In this document: positions 26,182 to 33,593 of the stretch, one piece after another
How the letters are laid out: each line of letters starts with the position of its first letter
Numbering within the stretch: the stretch's first letter is position 1
Assembly: GCF_008087665.1 (NCBI RefSeq)
Contig: NZ_CP042912.1
Coordinates: 806,001-870,000, forward strand
DNA: 64,000 nt
Direction of reading: 5' to 3'
Source of the DNA: Mariniblastus fucicola
GTDB taxonomy: Bacteria; Planctomycetota; Planctomycetia; Pirellulales; Pirellulaceae
The notes under the pieces: generated by a model
What the model was told of the DNA's origin: nothing
Seen by the model: only the letters and a program-made list of their open reading frames with translations
The model's database searches: none
Made by a program: the position numbers and the translations under genes

Positions 26182-26251
26182 GTCAGATTCCTTCGGCGTT
26201 TCGAATCAGACGATTTTAGCGGAAGTTCGCGTAGGATCGTAGCGACATTTT

Positions 26252-27592
26252 CTACTCCTCGGAGTCATCCATTTTCTTGCGTTTCGGGTCAGGCTTGATG
26301 CCCAGCCGTTTTCGGATCGCGTGAACTCGGGCCTTCATGCGATTCGCTCGCAAACGGGCTCCGTCGAGCGCCGTGATCAAATGCTCAATCAGCTCGTTCT
26401 TCTCAACCAGTTCGGCAGGCATCGTGTCCAGACGCTTGATCGCCGCGACCAGCTCGACTTGCATTCGCTGCACGTCCTGCTCCTTGAAAACAGGATTGTC
26501 CTGATAGAGTTTCGAAAGGCTGAAAGTGTGCGGCACTCTGGAGAAACCTCGCCGTGGATCGGCGATGATTCGATGCGGAAACTTGATTGGTTCATTCTCC
26601 GCGCGAGCCGTTTTGCCGCATTCGATCATCGTCTGCAGCAGTTCCACCATCCTGTCGGTCGCAGGACCTTCGCACTCGAGTTGATCGTGCAGCGTCGCGT
26701 CCTGAAACAGCATCTTGTGGCCGGGCGGATCGGCAAGTTCTCGCAGTGTCCAGTTGAAATGGATCGGAGCGTTGATGGTCCATGCCGCGGGAACGTAGTG
26801 CGGTCGATTGTGAAAGTCCAGCACCGCGGTCGGTCGTTTTTTCAGCACACTTTCCAGATATAGTGTCGACGGCGTCGTGATGACTGCGTCGACTTCATCG
26901 ATGACATCGGACAGCGGTTTGCGTTGTGGAGCCTCCCAGTCGTCCGACGGAATTTCGCTTTCCGGCAAACCGATCGCCCGTTCCAGACCGTCGGTCAGCC
27001 GCCAAGTGACTTGGCAATCACGGCCGTTAACTTTCGGGTTCTTGTCCAGTCGTTCGCGGATGTGAGTCAACGATTGGATGACCGTTTCGCGTTGCTCGTC
27101 GTTGAATGCAGGAGTGTTGGCAGTCGCGATCAGCAAGCGAAACGGGCCTTCGGTTTGAACCGCAGGAACGCTTTCGAGGTCGACTGAATCGAGGCGCGGC
27201 AGACCCACGAACTCGCATTTGCCAACATTGCCCCAGGATTCGACCACGCGAACCTGGCCACGGCCGATGCAGGCCAGTTTATGGCCGCACAGTGGTTGAA
27301 AGATCGACGCGTCAGGAAGGTCCGGGTGCTCCCAAGTGTTTCGATATTCCAGAATGCCGTCGGCGAGAATCAGGACGGGCACAGTTCCGCGTTCGTGAAT
27401 TTCGCGTAGCTTCGAAAGTTCCTCGTGGCGATAGTGCATGTGCGTCACGACGATGCCGGCATCGGGAGGAAGCTCCCAGGTGTGCAGGTTCTCTTTGACG
27501 ATCGTGCACGGCAAAGGGCAGCGATCCATCCAGGAAGTATACAGAGCGCTTTTGGCAGCAAAGCGGCACAGGATGTAGGCGCGGAGGGTCAA
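26252..27592 (-). CDS. Uncharacterised glycosyltransferase-like protein
   Basis: 446 aa, not assigned to a named family. The core has Rossmann-like segments (DAGIVVTHMHYRHEELSKL, VPVLILADGILEYRNTW, PFRLLIATANTPAFND) and a DVIDEVDAVITTPSTLYLESVLK stretch like the donor-side TTPST motif of CDP-glycerol or capsule-type GT-B enzymes, followed by RPTAVLDFHNRPHYVPAAW. The C-terminal 80 residues are strongly helical and basic, a probable coiled coil ending KRLGIKPDPKRKKMDD. The gene precedes the sulfotransferase by 70 bp on the same strand, so a role in the same surface-glycan pathway is likely but unproven. Confidence 0.6.
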   Translation of the reverse strand: MTLRAYILCRFAAKSALYTSWMDRCPLPCTIVKENLHTWELPPDAGIVVTHMHYRHEELSKLREIHERGTVPVLILADGILEYRNTWEHPDLPDASIFQPLCGHKLACIGRGQVRVVESWGNVGKCEFVGLPRLDSVDLESVPAVQTEGPFRLLIATANTPAFNDEQRETVIQSLTHIRERLDKNPKVNGRDCQVTWRLTDGLERAIGLPESEIPSDDWEAPQRKPLSDVIDEVDAVITTPSTLYLESVLKKRPTAVLDFHNRPHYVPAAWTINAPIHFNWTLRELADPPGHKMLFQDATLHDQLECEGPATDRMVELLQTMIECGKTARAENEPIKFPHRIIADPRRGFSRVPHTFSLSKLYQDNPVFKEQDVQRMQVELVAAIKRLDTMPAELVEKNELIEHLITALDGARLRANRMKARVHAIRKRLGIKPDPKRKKMDDSEE

Positions 27593-27685
27593 GAGTTACC
27601 GTGTGAAGTGTTCAATGTGAAGTTTCAGTATCAGTTGCTGAAGGTTCAGCATTCGCAATCGATTGTACCCGTTATACAACAACGC

Positions 27686-27731
27686 CGTTATCCATAGCGG
27701 CGCTATCCATTTGCGTCGCTATCCATATCGG
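27686..27731. repeat. Short tandem repeat abutting the ribD stop
   Basis: Three copies of a 15-16-base unit (CGYTATCCATWKSSG) lie end to end at 27686, 27701 and 27717, with ATCCAT recurring at 27690, 27705 and 27721. The third copy runs directly into the ribD stop codon at 27734, so the array lies in the ribD 3' untranslated region. Confidence 0.7.
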
Positions 27732-27733
27732 CG

Positions 27734-28861
27734 CTACCGGCGATGTACGAGGTACACATCGTCGCCGACCCGCTGGGCCGTTTGCAGCTTCAATTCGGTT
27801 CCATCCGCAATACGATTTCGGTCCAGTCCCATGACTGGCGTCACTGAGTCAAATCCACCCAAAAGTTTTGGAGCGATAAAGGAATGGATTTCGTCAATTT
27901 CCCCAAGATCGTTTAAAACGCCAAGCAGTTTCCCGCCGCCTTCGACCATCAGATTGGTCACACCGCGGGACGCGAGGTGCATGAGCAGTTCAATCATTCG
28001 TTCGTGGTGACTAAGCGACTCTCCGATCCAGACTTCGACGCCATGCTCAACGTATCGCGCCACCTGTTTGGCGTCATGTTGCGGACCTACCGCGATCAGC
28101 GTCGGGACTTCGTTGGCAGTTTGAACCAGGTTCGAAACCACGGCTGACGTTGCCTGGGAATCGAATACGATTCGTAGTGGAATTCGAGCTTCGAACCCCA
28201 ATTCCTGATCCGTGCCCGGCAATCGAACGGTAAGCGTCGGGTTATCTGCCCGCGCGGTTCCTGACCCAACCATGATCGCATCAACGCGGGCTCGCAAACA
28301 ATGGACGAGGTGTCGAGACTGACTGTTGGAGATCCATTCGCTATCCCCCGACGCGGTCGCTATCTTGCCGTCGACCGTCATGGCCCATTTCGCGATCACC
28401 CACGGTTTGTCTTTCTGCACGACCTTCAAATACGGAGCCAATACTTCGCGTGCCGACTGTTCCAGCACGCCGACGCTCACATCGATGCCAGCGGCTTTGA
28501 GTTTGTCGATTCCGCTGCCGGAAACGTTCGGGTTTGGATCCGCAACAGCGACGACGACGCGAGAAACGCCTGCTTGAATCAGGGCGTCGGCACAGGGGCC
28601 TGTCTTGCCGGTGTGTGAGCAGGGCTCGAGAGAAACGTAAGCCGTGCTGCCTTTGGTCGATTCGGAAGCATTTTGAATCGCGTTGACTTCCGCGTGCGCT
28701 TCGCCGAACTTTTCGTGCCAGCCTTGGCCGATGCACTTTCCGTTTTTGACCAGCACACAGCCGACCATCGGGTTAGGCTCGACGGAGCCAAGTCCCTGGC
28801 GGGCCAGATCGATGGCGAGTTGCATCCAGGTTTCGTCGCGAAGGTTTGCGTGTTCTGGCAT
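27734..28861 (-). CDS. ribD: Bifunctional riboflavin deaminase/reductase
   Basis: About 375-aa bifunctional enzyme of riboflavin synthesis: the N-terminal cytidine-deaminase-like domain removes ammonia from the 2,5-diaminopyrimidine, and the C-terminal domain reduces the ribosyl side chain with NADPH. Zinc site: HAEVNAIQ (His, Glu) and EPCSHTGKTGPCADAL (two Cys). Reductase motifs include KWAMTVDGKIAT, SRHLVHCLRARVDAIMVG and NLMVEGGGKLLG. The ATG at 28861 (PEHANLRDETW) gives the usual length; a TTG four codons earlier is possible. Immediately upstream is the terminator of the Cys/Pro-rich gene, so ribD must have its own promoter. Confidence 0.95.
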   Translation of the reverse strand: MPEHANLRDETWMQLAIDLARQGLGSVEPNPMVGCVLVKNGKCIGQGWHEKFGEAHAEVNAIQNASESTKGSTAYVSLEPCSHTGKTGPCADALIQAGVSRVVVAVADPNPNVSGSGIDKLKAAGIDVSVGVLEQSAREVLAPYLKVVQKDKPWVIAKWAMTVDGKIATASGDSEWISNSQSRHLVHCLRARVDAIMVGSGTARADNPTLTVRLPGTDQELGFEARIPLRIVFDSQATSAVVSNLVQTANEVPTLIAVGPQHDAKQVARYVEHGVEVWIGESLSHHERMIELLMHLASRGVTNLMVEGGGKLLGVLNDLGEIDEIHSFIAPKLLGGFDSVTPVMGLDRNRIADGTELKLQTAQRVGDDVYLVHRR

Positions 28862-28875
28862 TGGATGGACCAAAT

Positions 28876-28908
28876 AAAAAAGGCGGAAGCAAAATTGCTC
28901 CCGCCTTT
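28876..28908 (-). terminator. Rho-independent terminator after the Cys/Pro-rich gene
   Basis: Read on the minus strand, the stem AAGGCGG (28907-28901) pairs with CCGCCTT (28886-28880), an inner AGCAA/TTGCT element extends it, and it is followed by a run of six T. It lies 55 bp after the stop of the Cys/Pro-rich gene and just upstream of ribD on the same strand, so it separates their transcripts. Confidence 0.85.
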
Positions 28909-28962
28909 ATCAGTATGTTCCGCAATGCGAATTTTCGCAAACGCGACCAGAGTCAAACGACT

Positions 28963-29547
28963 CTAGCGGCAAGTTGAACGGCTGCGAAGTTTCGCAAGCA
29001 ATCCACCGCCACAACGCTTCTTACGTTGGCACAGCTTTGGGCGTGGAGCACAAGCTGGCTTGCAAGATGGTGCTGGAGCTGGGCAGCATGTTGGTGCTGG
29101 AGCTGGGCAGCATGTTGGTGCTGGAGCTGGGCAGCATGTTGGTGCTGGAGCGGGGCATGCTGGAGCACAAACAGGTGCCGGAGCGTAAACAACAGGTGCT
29201 GGAGCACAAACTGGTGCTGGCGGTGGGCAAACAGGAGCCGGAGCCGGGCAGCAAACTGGTGCTGGCGGTGGGCAAACTGGAGCTGGAGCCGGGCAGCATG
29301 TTGGTGCTGGAGCTGGAGCACAAACTGGAGCCGGTGCAGGACAGCAAGTTGGTGCTGGAGCTGGGCAGCACTTTGGAGTTGGAGCGCAAGCTTTGCGAGC
29401 ACGAAGCTTCGAAAGCAGACCGCAGCTTGGCTTCTTGCAGCAGCTGTTAAAAGTGGCTGCGTTAGAAGATTCCAAAGAGCTGAAAGTTGTAAGTGAAAAA
29501 GCGATTGCAAACGAAAGTGTTGCAATCCATCCCAGATTTCGATTCAT
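28963..29547 (-). CDS. Secreted Cys/Pro/Ala-rich repeat protein
   Basis: 194 aa with a signal peptide (GWIATLSFAIAFSLTTFSSL, then ESSNAA). The mature protein is mostly a Cys-Pro-Ala repeat built on eight-residue units such as CCPAPAPT and CAPAPAPV, with roughly 40 cysteines. Striking is its symmetry: CGLLSKLRARKAC before the repeats and GGGLLAKLRSRSTC at the C-terminus are near copies bracketing the array. Cys-rich proteins have been reported in planctomycete cell walls, so an oxidised, cross-linked envelope role is plausible but inferred. The gene is a single unit with its own strong terminator. Repeat-driven length variation between strains is expected. A short linker-like VVYAPAPVC interrupts the array. 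Confidence 0.85.
   Translation of the reverse strand: MNRNLGWIATLSFAIAFSLTTFSSLESSNAATFNSCCKKPSCGLLSKLRARKACAPTPKCCPAPAPTCCPAPAPVCAPAPAPTCCPAPAPVCPPPAPVCCPAPAPVCPPPAPVCAPAPVVYAPAPVCAPACPAPAPTCCPAPAPTCCPAPAPTCCPAPAPSCKPACAPRPKLCQRKKRCGGGLLAKLRSRSTCR
29071..29142. repeat. Three perfect 24-bp tandem repeats inside the Cys/Pro-rich gene
   Basis: The unit starting TGCTGGAGCTGGGCAGCATG is repeated three times without a mismatch at 29071, 29095 and 29119 and continues with decay to about 29365. Each unit encodes eight residues (TCCPAPAP read on the minus strand), so copy changes keep the frame. Confidence 0.95.
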
Positions 29548-29764
29548 GGGTCATGTCCTCGAAGGTGAAACAGGTTGTAAAGCAGGTAATTAAGGTTGTT
29601 GAGGCTATGCTATCTGAACCAGGTGTCAACCATTATCTGACGGGTAATGCGGGAAATTTCTGGCAATCCAGAACAATTCCCTTCTTCCGCGCCGAACTGA
29701 CACAGTTTTGCGAGGTTTGGACGGCAAATATCGCCTCAAAAACGGCCTCCAGCAGGTTCGCCGT

Positions 29765-30127
29765 TTAGCTGAACCAGCCAGATTTCTTGAGCTTGGCGAC
29801 GGCATCGCTCTCATCGGTGTCGATGTCGAAGACCTTTTGCAGGTTCATCAGCGTGAACACTTTCATCACGTTCTCGTTGATGTTGCAAAGCCGCAGTTTG
29901 AGTTCCTCTTCCTTGCACCGAGTCGAAAAGTGAATCAGTTTTCCGATCATTGCGGACGACATAAAGCTGACGTTCTCAAAGTTCACAACGATCTTTTCAT
30001 TCTCGTTCTTAACCAACTCCAGCAGTTCTTCGCCCAGTCCTGCGATGCGGGCTTCGTCGATGATGCTGACGTCCTGGAAGTAAACCACCAAAATGTCGCC
30101 GTCTTTGCGTGTCAGAAGAGTTGCCAT
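29765..30127 (-). CDS. STAS-domain protein (anti-sigma-factor-antagonist type)
   Basis: 120-aa single STAS domain. Hallmarks are GDILVVYFQDVSIIDEARIAG, then KIVVNFENVSFMSSAMIGKLI with the phosphorylatable Ser of the SpoIIAA-like loop, and KLRLCNINENVMKVFTLMNL. In partner-switching systems such proteins are phosphorylated by a serine kinase anti-sigma factor and released by a phosphatase. No kinase or phosphatase partner is adjacent, so the target is unknown. It is a monocistronic unit by spacing. Confidence 0.88.
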   Translation of the reverse strand: MATLLTRKDGDILVVYFQDVSIIDEARIAGLGEELLELVKNENEKIVVNFENVSFMSSAMIGKLIHFSTRCKEEELKLRLCNINENVMKVFTLMNLQKVFDIDTDESDAVAKLKKSGWFS

Positions 30128-30369
30128 AACCGTTTTCCGGGATGAGTGAACGGGTAACTATCCCCGTGAATGTCCAGTGTGTTGCCGCGATCTGTATCGT
30201 TACAAACTGCCACTGCCAATTCGACGTGATAGGATAGAATACGCTTTCGCGACAGCCCATTGTACGTCTGGCGCAGGCGACTGTAAACCAAAAGCAACGA
30301 TTCGGAAAAACCATGCGTATCAAGATCGGGGGACGTGACCCCAGATTTAAACACATTGGCGGAAGGGAC

Positions 30370-30918
30370 ATGAACGGCATCGACCGCATGTTTCAGCTGT
30401 TCGTGAGCCTGCAGATTCTGTTTGGCTCCCGCCGTGGATTTTCCGTTTTGCTGCCTTTGCTGATTCTTGGTGCGATCGTGGCCGGAGGTTGGTTTGCTTT
30501 CAACGCCTGGAGCTCGCCACAACGGCAACTCGAAAGGGCTCACGCGGATTGGGACTCGGGAGTATCGACTCGTCAGATTTCAGCGATTGTGAAGTACAAA
30601 GAACTGTTGCAGAAAGACAATCCGCTTGAACCCGGAATGCGATGGCTGCAAAACGACCGGGATACGCTCTATCGTCGCATCGTCGAGCATCAGGTGCTCT
30701 ACGAAAAAGACGACCGTGGAGCTCGCGAATGGATCATCTATGCGTGGGACGAAGGCATCCGCGATTTAAGGTTTGCCGACGGCGAAGTCAATGACTTTTG
30801 GAAAACGGCAACGGATTCACTGCGTGGAGAAAGGACCCGGCAACGCGAATCGTCCAGTCCGCCTGACTTGATCGACGACCCTCGACTCAACGGAATCCCT
30901 TCGCCCGTGGGAAGCTGA
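30370..30918 (+). CDS. Single-pass membrane protein of unknown function
   Basis: About 182 aa with one clear transmembrane segment (SVLLPLLILGAIVAGGWFAF) after a short basic N-terminus, then a polar domain with helical repeats and conserved-looking tryptophans (MRWLQNDRDTLYRR, AREWIIYAWDEG). I cannot assign a family. The ATG at 30370 follows GGAAGGGAC, a good ribosome site; the frame opens 19 codons earlier at 30313. Its stop is two bases before the GTG of the SenB-type gene, so the two are likely translated together. Confidence 0.7.
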   Translation: MNGIDRMFQLFVSLQILFGSRRGFSVLLPLLILGAIVAGGWFAFNAWSSPQRQLERAHADWDSGVSTRQISAIVKYKELLQKDNPLEPGMRWLQNDRDTLYRRIVEHQVLYEKDDRGAREWIIYAWDEGIRDLRFADGEVNDFWKTATDSLRGERTRQRESSSPPDLIDDPRLNGIPSPVGS

Positions 30919-30920
30919 TC

Positions 30921-31898
30921 GTGCGAGTCGCGATTTTCTCGGCGGCGACTCGTGAAACGCGTTCCGGCAATTGGGTGACCGCTGATCGATGGCGAAAACT
31001 GCTCACCTCCGCCGGGCATCGGGTGTCGATCATTCACGATTACCGGGACGTCGTCGACTGCGCCGCCGATGTGTTGATCGGATTGCATGCTCGTCGGAGC
31101 GCGCGGGCGCTGACGCGATTTAAAACGCTGCACCCGGATCGGTCCACGATCGTTGTGCTTACCGGAACGGACATCTATCGCGATTTGCTGCCAAGCCGTA
31201 AGCGTCGGTTTCCCTCCGCGATTGCAGCGCTCGATGGCTGTTGCCAAATCATAATGTTGCAGCCGCTGATGGCGACGCGACTAAAACGAGGCTGGCGATC
31301 GAAATCTTCGGTCGTGATGATGGACGCCGCGAAGGTAGCGATTCCTGCGAAGCGGAAAGTCGGCAAGATGCTCAAGGCTTGTGTTGTGGGTCATTTGCGA
31401 CACGAAAAAGATCCTCTGCGAGCCGCGATGGCGGTGCGGAAGCTGCCGTCGAAAGTCTCCGTTGAGGTGACGCATGCCGGAGGCGCGCTTTCGGATTCCT
31501 TCCAAGCCCGAGCCGATCGTGAGTCTGCTTTGAATTTAAACTGGCATTGGCTGGGAAGCATTCCCTACGGCAAAGTCCAGCGACTGATGCGTTCCAGCGA
31601 CTTGTTGATAAACAGCTCCAGAGCCGAAGGTGCACCGAACGTTCTGTTTGAAGCCATCGGTTCACGATTGCCAATTCTTGCTTCGAAAATTGATGGCCAC
31701 GTCGGCATCCTGGGGGCTGACTATCCTGGCTTTTTTCGCGTCGGAGATACGAAAGGCTTGCAGGAACAGTTGGTTCGCTGTGCGACAGACGAATCGTTCT
31801 ATCGGTCGCTAGTTGCTTCGATGGAGTCGCTGGCGAAGAAGTATCGCGAGGGGAGCGAATTAAAAGCCCTGCAAGCGGTGGTCAAATGTTGCCGATAG
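30921..31898 (+). CDS. senB: SenB-type (TIGR04348) glycosyltransferase
   Basis: 325-aa GT-B enzyme that matches the TIGR04348 family, which includes SenB, the selenosugar synthase of selenoneine biosynthesis. Family markers are SGNWVTADRWRKLLTSAGHRV, DVLIGLHARRSARAL, VVLTGTDIYRDLL, CVVGHLRHEKDPLRAAMAVRKL and, in the donor half, SSRAEGAPNVLFEAIGSRLPILASKIDGHVGILG. SenB uses selenophosphate and a UDP-sugar. The usual partners SenA and SelD are not in this window, so selenoneine production cannot be claimed. The start is GTG at 30921. Homology is strong; the substrate may differ. Confidence 0.72.
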   Translation: MRVAIFSAATRETRSGNWVTADRWRKLLTSAGHRVSIIHDYRDVVDCAADVLIGLHARRSARALTRFKTLHPDRSTIVVLTGTDIYRDLLPSRKRRFPSAIAALDGCCQIIMLQPLMATRLKRGWRSKSSVVMMDAAKVAIPAKRKVGKMLKACVVGHLRHEKDPLRAAMAVRKLPSKVSVEVTHAGGALSDSFQARADRESALNLNWHWLGSIPYGKVQRLMRSSDLLINSSRAEGAPNVLFEAIGSRLPILASKIDGHVGILGADYPGFFRVGDTKGLQEQLVRCATDESFYRSLVASMESLAKKYREGSELKALQAVVKCCR

Positions 31899-31960
31899 CG
31901 TGACGTTAATTTGGCGTGATGCTGCTGAAGGTTGGTCGAAACTTTTCGTCGCCGCGTGCG

Positions 31961-32878
31961 CTACCCTGCCCCGCGAGCTCTCGGATGTGCTTTTTCGTAA
32001 GCCTGTTTCAGCCCAGCGGTGCTAACGTGCGTATAGATCTGCGTCGTCACCAGCGATTTGTGGCCCAGCAATTCCTGGACGCTGCGAATGTCGGCGCCGC
32101 CATTGAGTAAATGCGTCGCGAAGCTGTGCCTCAGCGTGTGCGGAGAAGTCCTCAAATCCAGACCGGTTTGCTTGAGGTACTTTTCCAGCATGCGTCCGAT
32201 GCTGCGTGTCGTTAGTCTCTTGCCGAACTTGTTCAGGAACACGGCGCCCGCTTTGACGTTTTCCGAATCGTGCGGCGTTCGCCTCGACAGCCAGCGCTGC
32301 AGCGCCTTCACGGCATAACTACCGAGCGGCGCGAGCCTTTCTTTCTTGCCTTTACCGCGAACGCGAACCAGACCGTCTTCCAGGTCCAGATCGTTGAGGT
32401 TGATTCCCACAAGCTCGCTAACACGCAGTCCTGCTGAGTACAGCGTCTCCAGAATCGCGGCATCGCGCAATCCCATTGCGGCCGTTTTCTTCGGCGCCGC
32501 CAGCAGTCGTCCAATTTCTTCGTTGGTCAGAAAGTGCGGCAGTTTTCTTTGCTTGCGCGGGTTTCGCAATGGCTTGGCCGGATTGGAATCGGCGAGGCCC
32601 TCTCGCTGTGCGAACTTGAAGAAGCTGCGAAGTGACGCGAGTCGACGAGAGATCGATGTCGGAGCGTATCCGGCCTCATGCAACGCGGCGACGTATCCGC
32701 GCAGGTCCAGTGGAGAGATATTGCCCGGGTCTGGCGAACGCCCAACGGTTTCCAAAAAGTATCCGTTCAGGATCGTCAGGTCTTCGCGATACGACTTGAT
32801 GGTCAGCTCGGAAGCATTCCGCTCGTTTTTCAGGTATCGCAAAAAGCGCGCGATCGCTGACTCAAAATCGGCTGGCAT
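31961..32878 (-). CDS. xerC: Tyrosine recombinase XerC/XerD
   Basis: 305-aa tyrosine recombinase that resolves chromosome dimers at dif. An N-terminal core-binding domain (residues 1-90) precedes the catalytic domain with all six key residues: Arg in SAGLRVSELV, Lys in RGKGKKERLAPLG, His and Arg in TSPHTLRHSFATHLL, His in ELLGHKSLVTTQ and the nucleophile in QIYTHV. Length and lack of extra domains fit a housekeeping Xer rather than a mobile integrase, and no att-like repeats flank it. It follows a 111-aa hypothetical gene by 21 bp. XerC versus XerD is not separable by eye. Confidence 0.92.
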   Translation of the reverse strand: MPADFESAIARFLRYLKNERNASELTIKSYREDLTILNGYFLETVGRSPDPGNISPLDLRGYVAALHEAGYAPTSISRRLASLRSFFKFAQREGLADSNPAKPLRNPRKQRKLPHFLTNEEIGRLLAAPKKTAAMGLRDAAILETLYSAGLRVSELVGINLNDLDLEDGLVRVRGKGKKERLAPLGSYAVKALQRWLSRRTPHDSENVKAGAVFLNKFGKRLTTRSIGRMLEKYLKQTGLDLRTSPHTLRHSFATHLLNGGADIRSVQELLGHKSLVTTQIYTHVSTAGLKQAYEKAHPRARGAG

Positions 32879-32899
32879 GGTGCAGTTCCAGCAAGGAGC

Positions 32900-33235
32900 C
32901 TAAAAGTCGTCGCTGGAAAACAGGTCTTCCGAAATAGCGCTTCGTGAATCAAGAATGTTGGTTGGAGAGTCCTCGGCGCGAGCCGCGTTACGAACCTTCT
33001 GGCTCAAAACCGCAGCGTCGTACCAGGAAAAGCTGAGCTCGGGGTTGGACGCGTACCGCCCCAGCGTTCGCAGTGTCTGACTTTTCTGCTGGTCATTAAA
33101 AAGAAAGATGTATCTCTCTTCACCCTTCACCAGCGCTACTACGTTGATATCTTTCGACACTTGAAGAAATTCCTCTGGGCGATTGGCTGCACGGATATGC
33201 AATGGACACGTGATGCCTCTGGTTTCGGCATTCAA
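32900..33235 (-). CDS. Small hypothetical protein upstream of xerC
   Basis: 111 aa, no recognised family. The central part alternates hydrophobic residues (INVVALVKGEERYIFLFNDQQ) and looks like a beta-rich small domain; the C-terminus is acidic (SRSAISEDLFSSDDF). It precedes xerC by 21 bp on the same strand, so the two are probably one transcript. The overlapping open frame on the plus strand is poorer in composition, which supports this one. Confidence 0.65.
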   Translation of the reverse strand: MNAETRGITCPLHIRAANRPEEFLQVSKDINVVALVKGEERYIFLFNDQQKSQTLRTLGRYASNPELSFSWYDAAVLSQKVRNAARAEDSPTNILDSRSAISEDLFSSDDF

Positions 33236-33402
33236 CGTTCACGCCAACAGCGGGAATGGACCAGGAAATTTGTAATCAGGAATTCGAGAAATCAATTCCG
33301 GAATCAACGCTACGGGTCACACAATCGGAACCTCTTCCAAGTCGCGCGTGTGTATCCTCGGTCGTGTAATCCAAGCAATCGTCAGAGTCGAAAAACGAAA
33401 AA

Positions 33403-33425
33403 AGCGTGATGCAAAACATCACGCT
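33403..33425 (-). terminator. Rho-independent terminator
   Basis: A perfect nine-base stem, AGCGTGATG paired with CATCACGCT around a five-base loop, is followed on the minus strand by a run of seven T. It ends the transcript of the HTH-type gene (and of any small ORF at 33434-33577). Confidence 0.88.
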
Positions 33426-33433
33426 CAATCATT

Positions 33434-33577
33434 TTAAATGGGTACACCTGCGGCAGCACTCTTGAAGTTGTCAGCGAGGGATCGTGGACGCATAGATCGA
33501 GGATCGTTTGCCCTGGCATGGAAGGTCATCGAGATCTCTTGAAGGCGATAATCGATGACTTCCTGGCTCGCTGTCAC
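33434..33577 (-). CDS. Possible small protein, 47 aa
   Basis: A GTG at 33577 opens a 47-residue frame that starts 17 bp after the HTH-type gene stop and ends 9 bp before the terminator stem. The protein would be TASQEVIDYRLQEISMTFH, then a basic middle and a tail ending SLADNFKSAAAGVPI. Its neat fit between stop and terminator supports it; the absence of a clear ribosome site and of any recognised family does not. Confidence 0.35.
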   Translation of the reverse strand: MTASQEVIDYRLQEISMTFHARANDPRSMRPRSLADNFKSAAAGVPI

Positions 33578-33593
33578 AATCTGTGACTTGCCG

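Larger units (their letters stand above)
33236..33593. other. Intergenic stretch with a terminator and a possible small ORF
   Basis: The 358 bp between the hypothetical upstream of xerC and the HTH-type protein hold a clear minus-strand terminator at 33403-33425 and, just before it, a possible 47-codon frame listed separately. From 33236 to 33396 I see no gene or repeat; this part must contain the promoter of the hypothetical-xerC pair. Confidence 0.6.

Noticed and set aside
29071-29365. 24-bp repeats as a CRISPR-like array
   Set aside because: The units are adjacent without spacers and encode an in-frame Cys-Pro-Ala repeat.
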